From Bacillota bacterium (lineage in GTDB: Bacteria; Bacillota; Clostridia; Christensenellales; Christensenellaceae): DNA of 50,171 nt. The stretch covers positions 1-50,171 of the forward strand of contig JAEWMJ010000022.1 in NCBI GenBank assembly GCA_023393165.1, given 5' to 3'. Below, piece after piece: positions 1-7,140 of the stretch. A program made the translations under genes and the position numbers. The notes beneath the pieces were generated by a model. It ran no database searches. It was not told the origin of the DNA and was given only the letters and a program-made list of their open reading frames with translations. The first letter of the stretch is position 1. Each line of letters opens with the position of its first letter.

Positions 1-60
1 GGAGATATACATATCGCCCTGGTTGTCCAAAAGAAAAGAATTCACTACTGTAAGTCTCAT
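1..60 (-). CDS. 5' end of a gene running off the window
   Basis: An ATG at position 60 (minus strand) is preceded by a GAGGG ribosome binding site about seven bases upstream and opens a frame that is still open at the window edge (20 codons visible). It lies 16 bases downstream of the 77-412 gene on the same strand, so it is probably the next gene of the same accessory array. Too little is visible to assign a function. Confidence 0.55.
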   Translation of the reverse strand, partial: MRLTVVNSFLLDNQGDMYIS

Positions 61-76
61 CCGTTTACCCTCTTTC

Positions 77-412
77 TTAATAAGTACCTTCTTCAACGCA
101 CTTCTCACACCTTTCATAATTTTGTTCCCCCGCCATAAAGCCTTTTTCAATATACTTGAGCTGCTTTCCGTATTTTCTACACTTTCCGCACACATTGTGC
201 CAGCAGCAGCCGCAGTCGGCCTTCTCCAATTTTTTAATCTCAGACCATCTATGCAAATTGTTAATTGCGGTTGCAACACATTCCGTCCGGGGCATTAACG
301 GTGTCTTGACCGTTTCCCAGCTGCCCGAAGCCTTGCGTTTTACGGTTGCATACGTTTCCCGGCCAATGCCAGGATGAACCGTTATGATCGTGTCCTGATA
401 GAAATAATACAT
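77..412 (-). CDS. Small cysteine-rich accessory protein of the integrated element
   Basis: A 111-residue protein with no family I can name. The start is an ATG with GGAGG about seven bases upstream. The N-terminal half reads like a small beta domain with a G-R-E-T-Y-A-T-V stretch. The C-terminal half holds clustered cysteines (C-G-C-C-W-H-N-V-C-G-K-C near residues 67-77 and C-E-K-C near the end), which suggests zinc binding. It sits in a minus-strand run of small genes typical of integrative or conjugative element accessory regions and follows a terminator-like hairpin that closes the preceding gene. The gene is probably real because start, ribosome site and context agree; the function is unknown. 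Confidence 0.6.
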   Translation of the reverse strand: MYYFYQDTIITVHPGIGRETYATVKRKASGSWETVKTPLMPRTECVATAINNLHRWSEIKKLEKADCGCCWHNVCGKCRKYGKQLKYIEKGFMAGEQNYERCEKCVEEGTY

Positions 413-430
413 AAGCGTACCTCCATAAAT

Positions 431-450
431 AAAAAACCGCTTTATAAGCG
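431..450 (-). terminator. Short hairpin with U-run after the 454-1017 gene
   Basis: Read on the minus strand, a CGCTT/AAGCG stem is followed by GGTTTTTT. It lies just after the stop codon of the 454-1017 gene. A nearly identical arrangement follows the 1389-2099 gene. Confidence 0.5.
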
Positions 451-453
451 TCC

Positions 454-1017
454 CTACCGTTCTTTCTCTTCTCTCCCAGGCTGAATATCCCTTTTCCCTT
501 GCAGCTGCTTATATGCGGCAGCAAGACTGCTCACCGGCTTTTCAGCATTATCATTTATCCTGGCGTCTTCATATAGCGCCGGATCTGCGCCGGGTTTGTC
601 CCACCCGAACATAGATCCAAACTCCATTGCAAGCGCTTCGGCTTTAGTAACACCCAGCTTCCGGTTTATCTGCTCAACCGCTTCCTGTGTCGTCTTGCCC
701 CAATTGGTCTGAAAATACCCTTTCACATTTCGTTTTACGAGGATCCATTCTTGCGTTGATTGTAGCATAGAATAACAAAAATCCGGCAATTTATCCTTTC
801 TTACTGCCGGGGCGTATGTGCAGCCGGTACTCTCCATGATTTCGGCAAACTGGCAGATGTGACGCACCCGGCCGTCCAGCCTGAAATGATATCCATCGCC
901 GCAGCCTTGTACTGTATTGTCAATAATCTTGCCATCCGGGTAAGTGATCCGGACTTTTTCACCATCCTCTAGTTCGAACAATGTCCTGTAGTTCGTGTCA
1001 ATAAATCTGTTTTTCAT
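454..1017 (-). CDS. LPD28-like integrative-element protein with a shared C-terminal tail
   Basis: A 187-residue soluble protein. The N-terminal 70 residues (Y-R-T-L-F-E-L-E-D-G-E then Y-P-D-G, and a H-I-C-Q-F-A-E motif near residue 53) resemble LPD28-type domains found in polyvalent proteins of phages and conjugative elements; I recognise this from pattern only. A middle helical segment follows. The last 28 residues contain K-P-V-S-x-L-x-x-A-Y-K-Q-L and end in P-G-R-E-E-K-E-R. The same tail ends the otherwise unrelated nuclease-like protein at 1389-2099. The stop codon is followed at once by a small terminator. The biochemical function is unknown. Confidence 0.65.
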   Translation of the reverse strand: MKNRFIDTNYRTLFELEDGEKVRITYPDGKIIDNTVQGCGDGYHFRLDGRVRHICQFAEIMESTGCTYAPAVRKDKLPDFCYSMLQSTQEWILVKRNVKGYFQTNWGKTTQEAVEQINRKLGVTKAEALAMEFGSMFGWDKPGADPALYEDARINDNAEKPVSSLAAAYKQLQGKRDIQPGREEKER

Positions 1018-1347
1018 TCATCTGTCCTCCAGAAAAAGCGTTATACCCGCACATGCGCTGCATAGATTCTCTTCTATCCAATAACAACCGCCTGGGCATG
1101 CGTAATCATCAGTGCAACCACAAACACGGCAACGGCGAAAATCAATCAAAGGATCTTCTTCTGGAAGTTCTTTATGGAACAACATGTCCAACTTTTCAGT
1201 ATCACATTTTGCTTCTTCTTCGTCCTGTACCCATCCGCAATGATTGCATTTCATAGGACCATCATTCATACCGTGAGCTTCCTCGCCACATTTTGGGCAT
1301 TCACCATCTTTTAAAATCATTTTATATTTGTTCGTTTTCTTCTCCAT
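1018..1347 (-). CDS. Small double zinc-ribbon protein
   Basis: A 109-residue protein if translation starts at the ATG at 1347, which has GGAGG seven bases upstream (a longer in-frame extension lacks such a site). It has an N-terminal zinc ribbon (C-P-K-C near residues 17-20 and C-N-H-C further on) and a C-terminal cluster C-R-V-C-G-C, A-C-P-G-G-C-Y-W and C-S-A-C. The second cluster is the kind of small metal-binding motif common in phage and conjugative-element proteins of Firmicutes. The gene abuts the 454-1017 gene directly, so the two are probably co-transcribed. No enzymatic motif is visible. Confidence 0.65.
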   Translation of the reverse strand: MEKKTNKYKMILKDGECPKCGEEAHGMNDGPMKCNHCGWVQDEEEAKCDTEKLDMLFHKELPEEDPLIDFRRCRVCGCTDDYACPGGCYWIEENLCSACAGITLFLEDR

Positions 1348-1364
1348 AACAAACCTCCGCAAAT

Positions 1365-1386
1365 AAAAAAAACCGCTCTGAAAGCG
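1365..1386 (-). terminator. Short hairpin with U-run after the 1389-2099 gene
   Basis: On the minus strand a CGCTTT/AGAGCG-like stem precedes a run of eight U residues, directly after the stop codon of the 1389-2099 gene. It resembles the hairpin at 431-450, so tail and terminator may have been duplicated as one module. Confidence 0.5.
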
Positions 1387-1388
1387 TT

Positions 1389-2099
1389 CTACCGTTCTTT
1401 TTCTTCTCTTCCGGGTTTTATATCCCTTTCGGCCCGTAACTGCTTGTACGCCGTTTCAAGGCCACTCACAGGCTTTTTTTCTTTTACAAACCGTACCCTT
1501 CCTTGCAACTCCCTGGGCAGTATGTTTTCATCCAACTCAATGCCTTTCGCCTTATACAGCAGCGCGTCATACTCCCTGTCATTTATTCCTTTCGAATAGA
1601 TAGCTATAACCCTATTTGCATGTGTTACAACATCCCTCACATCCTCTTTCAAGGATGTGTTGGGAATATAAAATTCGTCACATTTTATAAAGCCGATACA
1701 TGCGTAAATGTTGCCAACGATCTTCTCAGTATACAGCTTTGGTCTCTGACCGTTAAAATCGCCAATCATTTTCGCCGTGCTTTCAATATTGATTAATCTA
1801 TCCAATACGCTCAATTTAAGCTCAGTAGTTCCATCTGATTTCAAGTCAAAATCAACGTTATGCAAACGTTTAAGGAGACACAGGTCAAAAAACTTTATTG
1901 GATCTATATTGTTGTTTGTTTCTATACCAGTAAGATGTAAAAAATTCTCTTTATTAAATAATGTCTCCATAACCTGTGTTTTACCATTTTGCATATAGAC
2001 AAACGCCAGATTTTTATCAAGCAACTTTTTCATATACAAATCAGAGTCTCGGAAAAGTACCTTTAAAATCTCATTTTTTAAACTATCAGAATTGTTCAT
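1389..2099 (-). CDS. PBECR4-like nuclease-domain protein
   Basis: A 236-residue protein counted from the ATG at 2099, which follows AAAGGAG. Residues about 45-190 contain F-L-H-L-T-G-I and a following F-F-D-L-C-L-L-K-R-L segment, typical of the PBECR4 group (barnase/EndoU/colicin/RelE-like nuclease fold) found in phages and integrative elements. The C-terminal tail K-P-V-S-G-L-x-x-A-Y-K-Q-L then P-G-R-E-E-K-E-R is shared with the 454-1017 product. The gene lies just downstream of a promoter, a structured RNA of about 245 nt and an intrinsic terminator, so its expression may depend on read-through. The family call rests on motif memory; the catalytic residues cannot be confirmed by eye. Confidence 0.6.
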   Translation of the reverse strand: MNNSDSLKNEILKVLFRDSDLYMKKLLDKNLAFVYMQNGKTQVMETLFNKENFLHLTGIETNNNIDPIKFFDLCLLKRLHNVDFDLKSDGTTELKLSVLDRLINIESTAKMIGDFNGQRPKLYTEKIVGNIYACIGFIKCDEFYIPNTSLKEDVRDVVTHANRVIAIYSKGINDREYDALLYKAKGIELDENILPRELQGRVRFVKEKKPVSGLETAYKQLRAERDIKPGREEKER

Positions 2100-2126
2100 A
2101 GATGCTCCTTTTGTTTTAAATAAAGC

Positions 2127-2154
2127 AAAAAAGAGCACCACCGCAGCGATACTC
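2127..2154 (-). terminator. Intrinsic terminator of the structured RNA
   Basis: GAGTATC pairs with GGTGCTC (two G-U pairs) around an eight-base loop and is followed by six U residues on the minus strand. It separates the RNA from the ribosome site of the 1389-2099 gene. Confidence 0.65.
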
Positions 2155-2372
2155 TTTTATTGCTTGTTTGGCATGATTTTATCGTTGTCCGCCAACACAC
2201 CGAACCAAAGTCGGCTCCTAGCCCCCCGTAGCAGGCAACCGATTCAGGCAGCAGCCTGTCGGTACTTCTTTCGCGTAAATCCTTCGTGGACGCGCCCACT
2301 AGATAGGTTATAGTACGGGCCATTACGCTCACCCTATCAAGCGTCGGATTTTTAAGGTGTCAGCCCACCTGT
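2127..2372 (-). ncRNA. Highly structured non-coding RNA of unknown class (about 245 nt)
   Basis: There is no convincing reading frame, but the stretch has its own promoter (2379-2407) and ends in an intrinsic terminator. On the minus strand several helices can be drawn: AGGTG/CACCT near the 5' end; AAATCC/GGATTT enclosing a GATAGG/CCTATC hairpin and a GTGG/CCAC hairpin; ACCGA/TCGGT enclosing CAGGC/GCCTG; GGCT/AGCC; and CCGA/TCGG. The loop of the GTGG/CCAC hairpin contains CGCGT, which can pair with ACGCG just after the GGATTT strand and form a pseudoknot. I cannot assign it to a known class. The RNA lies directly upstream of the nuclease-like gene at 1389-2099. Confidence 0.65.
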
Positions 2373-2378
2373 GTATAT

Positions 2379-2407
2379 ATTATACCATATGCCCTTATTG
2401 TAAACAA
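2379..2407 (-). promoter_or_regulatory. Sigma-A-type promoter of the structured RNA
   Basis: On the minus strand TTGTTT (2402-2407) and a perfect TATAAT (2379-2384) are separated by 17 bases. Transcription should start near 2372. The promoter lies just beyond the stop codon of the 2411-3361 gene. Confidence 0.7.
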
Positions 2408-2410
2408 GTT

Positions 2411-3361
2411 TCATGCTTTTTTCGCTGGTAATTTCAGTTCATCGGCTGTTTTCCCGTTTAAAAGCTCGCAGCGCAATTCCTCCATTCTGTATGCCGGGAT
2501 CTCCGGATCAGCCAGCAGCTCTACAACTTTAAACGGCAAACGGTCGGCGTCACTTAGACATACGAAAAGTGTTTTCATTTGTGCCACATTAAAATCAGGA
2601 TCAGCATATAAAAGAATTTCGTCTAGCCCCAATCCGATTTCAAGCCCTCTCCGGATCACATTCATTTGTGATGCATTGTACCTTGGATCAGCATACATCA
2701 TCACCTGTGGAACGGTAAGGTGATTTTCATAGCCGAATCGGATCGTCTGCATTTCATCCGGCCCAAACTCCGAATTACAAAGCACTTTGAGCTGCTCATC
2801 AGTCGCGCCGTTTTGCTTGGCCAGATTAATGACCGCCAACTGCGCGTCCGTGTAACCGTCCAAGGTTATCAATTCCGCTTTCCGTTCGGTATTCTTTTTC
2901 TCTGCTTCCTGGGCTTTCTTTTCAATATCAACGGCAATCGTGCGTTCAGCAGCCCGTGACGTTTCCAGTTCAAGCCGTAGTGCAGCCATTTGCCGGTGTG
3001 TGAGCTTCGAAGAAGCGTATCGGGCAACCTGGTCAACCGGCAACCCGGCCAGCAGCCCATCAACGACCTCAATCATCTGTTCCAAAGAATATTCCGGCTT
3101 GCCCGCAATTCCGATGTATTCCGTCGGTACATTATTCATGGCAGCATGCCGCAGAAGAAACATTTTCCGGGCTGATAACAGCGGGTTTGCATATACCGCA
3201 ACACAATCAAACGAAAGCCCCAGGTGAAACCCCAAACGTATCTGTTCCATCTGCAGATAATCCAGATCCGGGTTACAGTATAAGCGCAGCTGCTCATCAG
3301 ACAGGCCCTGCAGCTTACCCAGCGTTATTTGCGCCTCTTGCAGCGCGTCATATCCATTCAA
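2411..3361 (-). CDS. Alpha-helical repeat protein with internal duplication
   Basis: About 316 residues when started at the TTG at 3361, which has GGGAGG nine bases upstream; an upstream in-frame TTG at 3379 would overlap the previous gene. Two halves are related: each opens with a G-Y-x-x-x-Q segment, then D-E-Q-L and L-x-C-N, and continues as units of about 35 residues with the pattern Y-A-(N/D)-P-x(5)-Q-M-x-x-(I/L)-R-x-G-L. A charged segment of about 30 residues rich in E and K links the halves. Such Q-M-x-x-I-R-x-G repeats occur in Firmicutes conjugative-element proteins of unknown role and probably form a superhelical protein-binding scaffold. It lies directly downstream of the ParM/ParR-like pair. 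Confidence 0.6.
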   Translation of the reverse strand: MNGYDALQEAQITLGKLQGLSDEQLRLYCNPDLDYLQMEQIRLGFHLGLSFDCVAVYANPLLSARKMFLLRHAAMNNVPTEYIGIAGKPEYSLEQMIEVVDGLLAGLPVDQVARYASSKLTHRQMAALRLELETSRAAERTIAVDIEKKAQEAEKKNTERKAELITLDGYTDAQLAVINLAKQNGATDEQLKVLCNSEFGPDEMQTIRFGYENHLTVPQVMMYADPRYNASQMNVIRRGLEIGLGLDEILLYADPDFNVAQMKTLFVCLSDADRLPFKVVELLADPEIPAYRMEELRCELLNGKTADELKLPAKKA

Positions 3362-3366
3362 TTTTA

Positions 3367-3798
3367 TTAACCTCCCCAATCGCTCATACCGGATATGAAA
3401 TCCATCACACCTTCCGGCAGCTCATCATTTTCCTGACTGTCATCATCCCCGGCATCAATGTCGGAGACAGACTGTGCTGAAATCTCAAAATCTGTATCGT
3501 CATTGACTTCTGTGCCAATCTGCAAGTCCTCAACACCGAGCTGCCCATCTAGCTGCCGATTCTGCTGCACCGGCAGTGGTGTAACCTCTACCGCCCTGGC
3601 TTCAACTGAAACGCCGAAGTTAACGGCCAGCGCATGTACTTCCTGAGCAATCTGAGCTATATCACTTCGGTTTTCAAGTAACGAAAGAAAAAAATTCTTC
3701 GTCTGCCGTTCGGGCAGCTGCTCCAAAATTTTTATTGCTTTACTGTCGCGGGTATTGTTCGGATTCAACGTAAAATGCACGTGCTTCAGCTCTGCCAT
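3367..3798 (-). CDS. ParR-like partition adaptor
   Basis: A 143-residue protein. The ATG at 3798 lies just after the stop codon of the ParM-like gene, with a GGGGGCG ribosome site. The N-terminal 65 residues are basic and helical (D-S-K-A-I-K-I-L-E-Q-L-P-E-R and S-L-L-E-N-R), as expected for a ribbon-helix-helix or helical centromere-binding domain. The C-terminal half is very acidic (D-I-D-A-G-D-D-D-S) and ends in a hydrophobic F-I-S-G-M-S-D-W-G-G tail that could contact the actin filament. ParR proteins are poorly conserved, so the call depends mainly on position behind parM, size and charge layout. It would bind a centromere-like site that I could not locate. Confidence 0.6.
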   Translation of the reverse strand: MAELKHVHFTLNPNNTRDSKAIKILEQLPERQTKNFFLSLLENRSDIAQIAQEVHALAVNFGVSVEARAVEVTPLPVQQNRQLDGQLGVEDLQIGTEVNDDTDFEISAQSVSDIDAGDDDSQENDELPEGVMDFISGMSDWGG

Positions 3799-3800
3799 AA

Positions 3801-4745
3801 TCACGCCCCCTTACCCTTATTCTTCTTTATTGACGCCGCCGCCATGATTTCGTACCCTATGGCATTACTCTTAATATCGGAGACGAACACCGGATAGAAA
3901 AAGTTGTTCTTTTTATTATACTGTTTAACCAACCCAGCGCCCCCACCAATAAATATCGCCGGGGCAGAAGCGGTATCAAACCCGTTTTCCTGGAGTTTTT
4001 CGATTAATTCTCCAACATACTTTGCAGTCTGTACATGGATCTCATTTTTGATATCTGGAGGCATAATAACCGGCTTCTTGGACCAAAGAACGGCTTCAAT
4101 CTGTTCCTGGGTAATGCTCTTCTTCGTTTTACGGCGCACCTGTTCGATGATCTCCTCCATGCAGCGTATTACGCCGTATTCCAGGCTTCGTGCTTTGTCC
4201 ATGTTTGGCGCGCCGCCTTTCCCAACTGTTATGGCATCAACTGTCCAGCTGCCTATATCAATTACGTTAATTATTGGTTCATTTGCGTAATCCTTAATAA
4301 TGTTCATAATTGCACTGTATCCCTGCGGGTATACATACACATCTTTGATTATGACTTTATAATGTTTGCCGCCAAACCAAAAATCGACCTCACCATTCAT
4401 TAAGTATTTACGCAATTCTGTCCGGTCATCTTTCGGGTAAGTCAAAGGGAGACCGGCGGCTATGATTATTTCCTTCGGCTTATGCGGGGGGCTTGCAATT
4501 TTGCGCTTTTGCAACTCAGTACCAATGCCCGCGAGTGTAAGATGCCAATAGGTTTCATCTTTGGTCTTGTCCAGTTTCAACGGTCCGCGTCCGCTGTTGC
4601 ATACATAATATTTATTATCTACCCGTACCATGTATTGCGTCTCAATCGGCGGCACTTCGTTATATACGGCCACGCCGGTCGAAAACTGGTCATGGGCTGT
4701 TTTTATAAGCCCATTTCCATGGTCAATCCCAATTATTGTACTCAT
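3801..4745 (-). CDS. parM: ParM/Alp-type plasmid-segregation actin
   Basis: An actin-like ATPase of 314 residues, started at the ATG at 4745 with GGAGG eight bases upstream. It shows the actin-fold phosphate 1 motif (I-G-I-D-H-G-N-G-L-I-K) at the N-terminus, phosphate 2 (V-I-D-I-G-S-W-T-V-D) near residue 165 and the adenosine motif (I-F-I-G-G-G-A-G-L-V) near residue 275. Such proteins polymerise with ATP and push plasmid or element copies apart. The adjacent small acidic and basic protein is the likely ParR partner. A partition system indicates that the element spends time as a multi-copy or extrachromosomal replicon, although it is integrated here. Confidence 0.88.
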   Translation of the reverse strand: MSTIIGIDHGNGLIKTAHDQFSTGVAVYNEVPPIETQYMVRVDNKYYVCNSGRGPLKLDKTKDETYWHLTLAGIGTELQKRKIASPPHKPKEIIIAAGLPLTYPKDDRTELRKYLMNGEVDFWFGGKHYKVIIKDVYVYPQGYSAIMNIIKDYANEPIINVIDIGSWTVDAITVGKGGAPNMDKARSLEYGVIRCMEEIIEQVRRKTKKSITQEQIEAVLWSKKPVIMPPDIKNEIHVQTAKYVGELIEKLQENGFDTASAPAIFIGGGAGLVKQYNKKNNFFYPVFVSDIKSNAIGYEIMAAASIKKNKGKGA

Positions 4746-4766
4746 ATATTTTACCTCCAATAATAA

Positions 4767-5666
4767 TCATTTGTAGTTTTCGGCAAGATTCAAAAGCTTG
4801 TCAATGTGCTTTTGTTCCTGTTTACAGATTTGATTGTATTTATCTATCTTCATGAGCCGTTTAATTTGTTCTTGGATCAGCTCCATCAATACCTGGGGCT
4901 CCAAGGCGTCCAGCTCCCAGCTGCTATCGCCATACTTTTCAATGTATTCGGCGCAGCGGCTGTCCGTGAGCTTTGCCGGGTTAGGCGGCGGGTTATATTC
5001 CCTGACCTGATTCATATTAAGCGCTATGCGCTTTATATTGATGCCCTCGCAATCAATATCCAGATCATTTTGTGTAAACATATCCAGCCGTTCACGGATA
5101 TCGCGTGTCATATCAATGCCGCTCGGATCGTGATCGCCTAAATGAAGGATGATCAATTTTTTATGATCATGGCTGCGGCTAATCAACCGTTGTGCTGCAC
5201 TCCACATTTCGGATTGTGAAACATAGCCTCGGCAAGAAAAAAACGGCACATCCAGGCCGTTAGCAGCTCGTCCAACAATTTCAACCAGAGCGTCCTTTTC
5301 AACCCATACTTCAACGTAATTTGGCTGGCCAATCCATTTATCTAAACGGAAACTATGTGCTGCCGATCTTAGAATCTCACTTGGTGAATCCCAATGAGAT
5401 AAACTGCGAAGGTTTCTTGTTCGGTCCTCAATGGCATGCCAGTCGATCAGGCCGGCCAATCGGCCATTGTTGACCAGCGTACCGATGTTGTCATAGCTTT
5501 TTTCATTGTTCGGAATTATGTCCCGAGAAACCAGCTGGTAATATAGCTGTCTGAGTGTCAAGTTAAATCCCTGCTGGCTGTATGTATTTACAATCTCATT
5601 TGCCCATTCTATAAGCGCCAGGCTCTTTCGTTGGAAGTTAATTTCTTTGTACTGTATCAGCGGCAA
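4767..5666 (-). CDS. Topo mini-A: stand-alone Spo11/topoisomerase VI-A-like protein
   Basis: A 299-residue protein starting at TTG 5666, with GGAGG eight bases upstream. The N-terminal winged-helix region contains L-T-L-R-Q-L-Y-Y-Q-L (tyrosines 42 and 43), which matches the catalytic-tyrosine motif of Topo VI-A/Spo11. A TOPRIM domain follows with V-E-V-W-V-E-K (glutamate 123) and L-G-D-H-D-P-S-G (aspartates 178 and 180), the expected E and DxD metal ligands. It is shorter than Topo VI-A and no B-subunit ATPase lies nearby. Such mini-A proteins are known from mobile elements, with poorly understood activity. Position directly upstream of parM suggests a role in replication, resolution or maintenance of the element. 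Confidence 0.72.
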   Translation of the reverse strand: MPLIQYKEINFQRKSLALIEWANEIVNTYSQQGFNLTLRQLYYQLVSRDIIPNNEKSYDNIGTLVNNGRLAGLIDWHAIEDRTRNLRSLSHWDSPSEILRSAAHSFRLDKWIGQPNYVEVWVEKDALVEIVGRAANGLDVPFFSCRGYVSQSEMWSAAQRLISRSHDHKKLIILHLGDHDPSGIDMTRDIRERLDMFTQNDLDIDCEGINIKRIALNMNQVREYNPPPNPAKLTDSRCAEYIEKYGDSSWELDALEPQVLMELIQEQIKRLMKIDKYNQICKQEQKHIDKLLNLAENYK

Positions 5667-5695
5667 TATCGTTTCCTCCTTCTTTTTTTATAAAA

Positions 5696-5722
5696 TAAAA
5701 AAACACTGCTCATTTACAGTGC
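5696..5722 (-). terminator. Intrinsic terminator after the 5730-6095 gene
   Basis: On the minus strand CACTG and CAGTG enclose an eight-base loop and are followed by seven U residues. Confidence 0.6.
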
Positions 5723-5729
5723 ATTTTGA

Positions 5730-6095
5730 TCAATTCTTATCTATAATTTTACGACAACCTTCCAGCCCGATAGCACAAATGTATTCTTCGTGTTCTTCTC
5801 TGCGCTGTTTGTCCCGTTCACTATCGAATAAAGGATAATCTTCATCCAGTGTTTTAGGATCAAAATATTTTGTTATGCTCTGACCATCTCCAGTATCAAT
5901 CGTCAGTTGCAAACGCCCATTTCGGCCAAACCACCCGTTATCAAGGGTAACGTATAAAGTTCCAAGCATCATTTTGTAGATATAAATATCAGTCGGTGTT
6001 TCTGTCTCCCGCTTTAATCCCTTTACTGTACCAATTTCTCGATAGATCAATGATTCCGCTGTTTTTAGTGTCAAACGAGGAAGAGCTTTATTCAT
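5730..6095 (-). CDS. Hypothetical element protein, 121 residues
   Basis: An ATG at 6095 with AAAGGAG nine bases upstream opens a soluble, charged protein. The central region (T-L-Y-V-T-L-D-N-G-W-F-G and L-Q-L-T-I-D-T-G-D-G) looks like a small beta-rich fold, and the C-terminal 40 residues look helical with E-R-D-K-Q-R-R-E-E-H. I do not recognise a family. It lies between two hairpin terminators, so it may be a single-gene transcript within the accessory array. Confidence 0.6.
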   Translation of the reverse strand: MNKALPRLTLKTAESLIYREIGTVKGLKRETETPTDIYIYKMMLGTLYVTLDNGWFGRNGRLQLTIDTGDGQSITKYFDPKTLDEDYPLFDSERDKQRREEHEEYICAIGLEGCRKIIDKN

Positions 6096-6111
6096 GTTTT
6101 GTTCTCCTTTT

Positions 6112-6147
6112 AAAACAAAAGAACGCTATATCTTGTATAGTGTTCTT
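6112..6147 (-). terminator. Intrinsic terminator after the 6201-6626 gene
   Basis: An 11-base-pair stem (AGAACACTATA with TATAGCGTTCT, one G-U pair) is followed on the minus strand by TTTTGTTTT. Confidence 0.6.
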
Positions 6148-6200
6148 CCAGATCGGCATCCCATGCGCTTTGTTTCGATACAATATATTGTGTTTTATTT

Positions 6201-6626
6201 TTATGACAGCAAATCCTCTTTTTGTTGGTCATTTTCAACAGGGATTAACTGGCCACTTTTGAATACGTATCTGTTTGTTATATTCAACCGTCCAGCGGCC
6301 AGCTCCCTTTCGTAAAATTTAGAGTTTATTTCAGCCATATGCTTATTAATATATGCTTTTCTTATTGCTCGCCAAGTAATCAGGCCTGCAATGGCAATCG
6401 CGGCCCATATCATAATCATTCTGCCCATGTCCGTCCAGATGTAAGTCTGCCAGACGTATATTATCCCTTTGCCTAAAAATATAATACCGAAAACAACGGC
6501 TATAATAATACCAATAACGAGAAAAAACTTTGCAAATGCTATAATCAATTTTACGATTGCAACAATAATACCGACACAAATAAGTGTAATGGCAATGCCC
6601 AAGATAATGCTGCCAGCTGTACTCAT
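6201..6626 (-). CDS. Small integral membrane protein of the element
   Basis: A 141-residue protein starting at the ATG at 6626 with GGAGGTG seven bases upstream. It has an N-terminal hydrophobic block of about 60 residues (probably two helices), a further helix near residues 72-88, and a charged cytoplasmic tail of about 50 residues (R-K-A-Y-I-N-K-H then K-S-G-Q-L-I-P-V-E-N). There are no catalytic motifs and no family I can name. Small membrane proteins like this are common in conjugative elements, but nothing here ties it to a transfer complex. Confidence 0.6.
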   Translation of the reverse strand: MSTAGSIILGIAITLICVGIIVAIVKLIIAFAKFFLVIGIIIAVVFGIIFLGKGIIYVWQTYIWTDMGRMIMIWAAIAIAGLITWRAIRKAYINKHMAEINSKFYERELAAGRLNITNRYVFKSGQLIPVENDQQKEDLLS

Positions 6627-6668
6627 TTTTTACACCTCCTATTTTATGATTATCCATCACAAAAATAT

Positions 6669-7084
6669 TTATTTGGGAGTAAACCCTCCTCCTTGATAAG
6701 GCTTTGGATTTGTACATTTATAATACGTTTTATTATTTGAGGTAAATGCTTTGTATTTCCTTAAAGCCTTCTTTTGCTTCTCTTTATAGATTTTAATTTT
6801 TCTATTACATTCTCGTAGCCTAATATTATCGATGCAATCAAAAACAGTTACAATGTCTAATTCGTAAAATCGAATTCGCCAATTAATCATTGCAACACGT
6901 ATATTCTCGTTATCGAAAAAAGCTAATAAGGCATTACTTTTAAAATCATTTTTATTCTTAAGCCTAATCCTTAAGCCATCAAATCTATTTTGCTTCATGG
7001 CATCAACGCAAAGAACCGGAATGTTCCGTCCATTCCATTTTATAAGCATTGTATGTCCTATATAATCTGATTTTATTTTTCTCA
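6669..7084 (-). CDS. Hypothetical basic protein, 138 residues
   Basis: The frame is open further upstream, but the ATG at 7084 is the most likely start because the upstream portion would run into the inverted repeat at 7141-7174. The product is very basic, with many Arg and Lys residues in the second half (R-L-R-E-C-N-R-K-I-K-I-Y-K-E-K) and a glycine-rich end, so nucleic-acid binding is possible. The ribosome site is weak (AGGTG). No family is recognised. A structured upstream stretch (7141-7330) may be its leader. Confidence 0.5.
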
Positions 7085-7140
7085 TAATACACCTATATTT
7101 ACCATATCGTGCAAATGTAAAAAATCTTAATGTTTTATTT

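Noticed and set aside
2127..2372. tmRNA, RNase P or 6S RNA
   Set aside because: Characteristic conserved ends and core motifs of these RNAs are absent.
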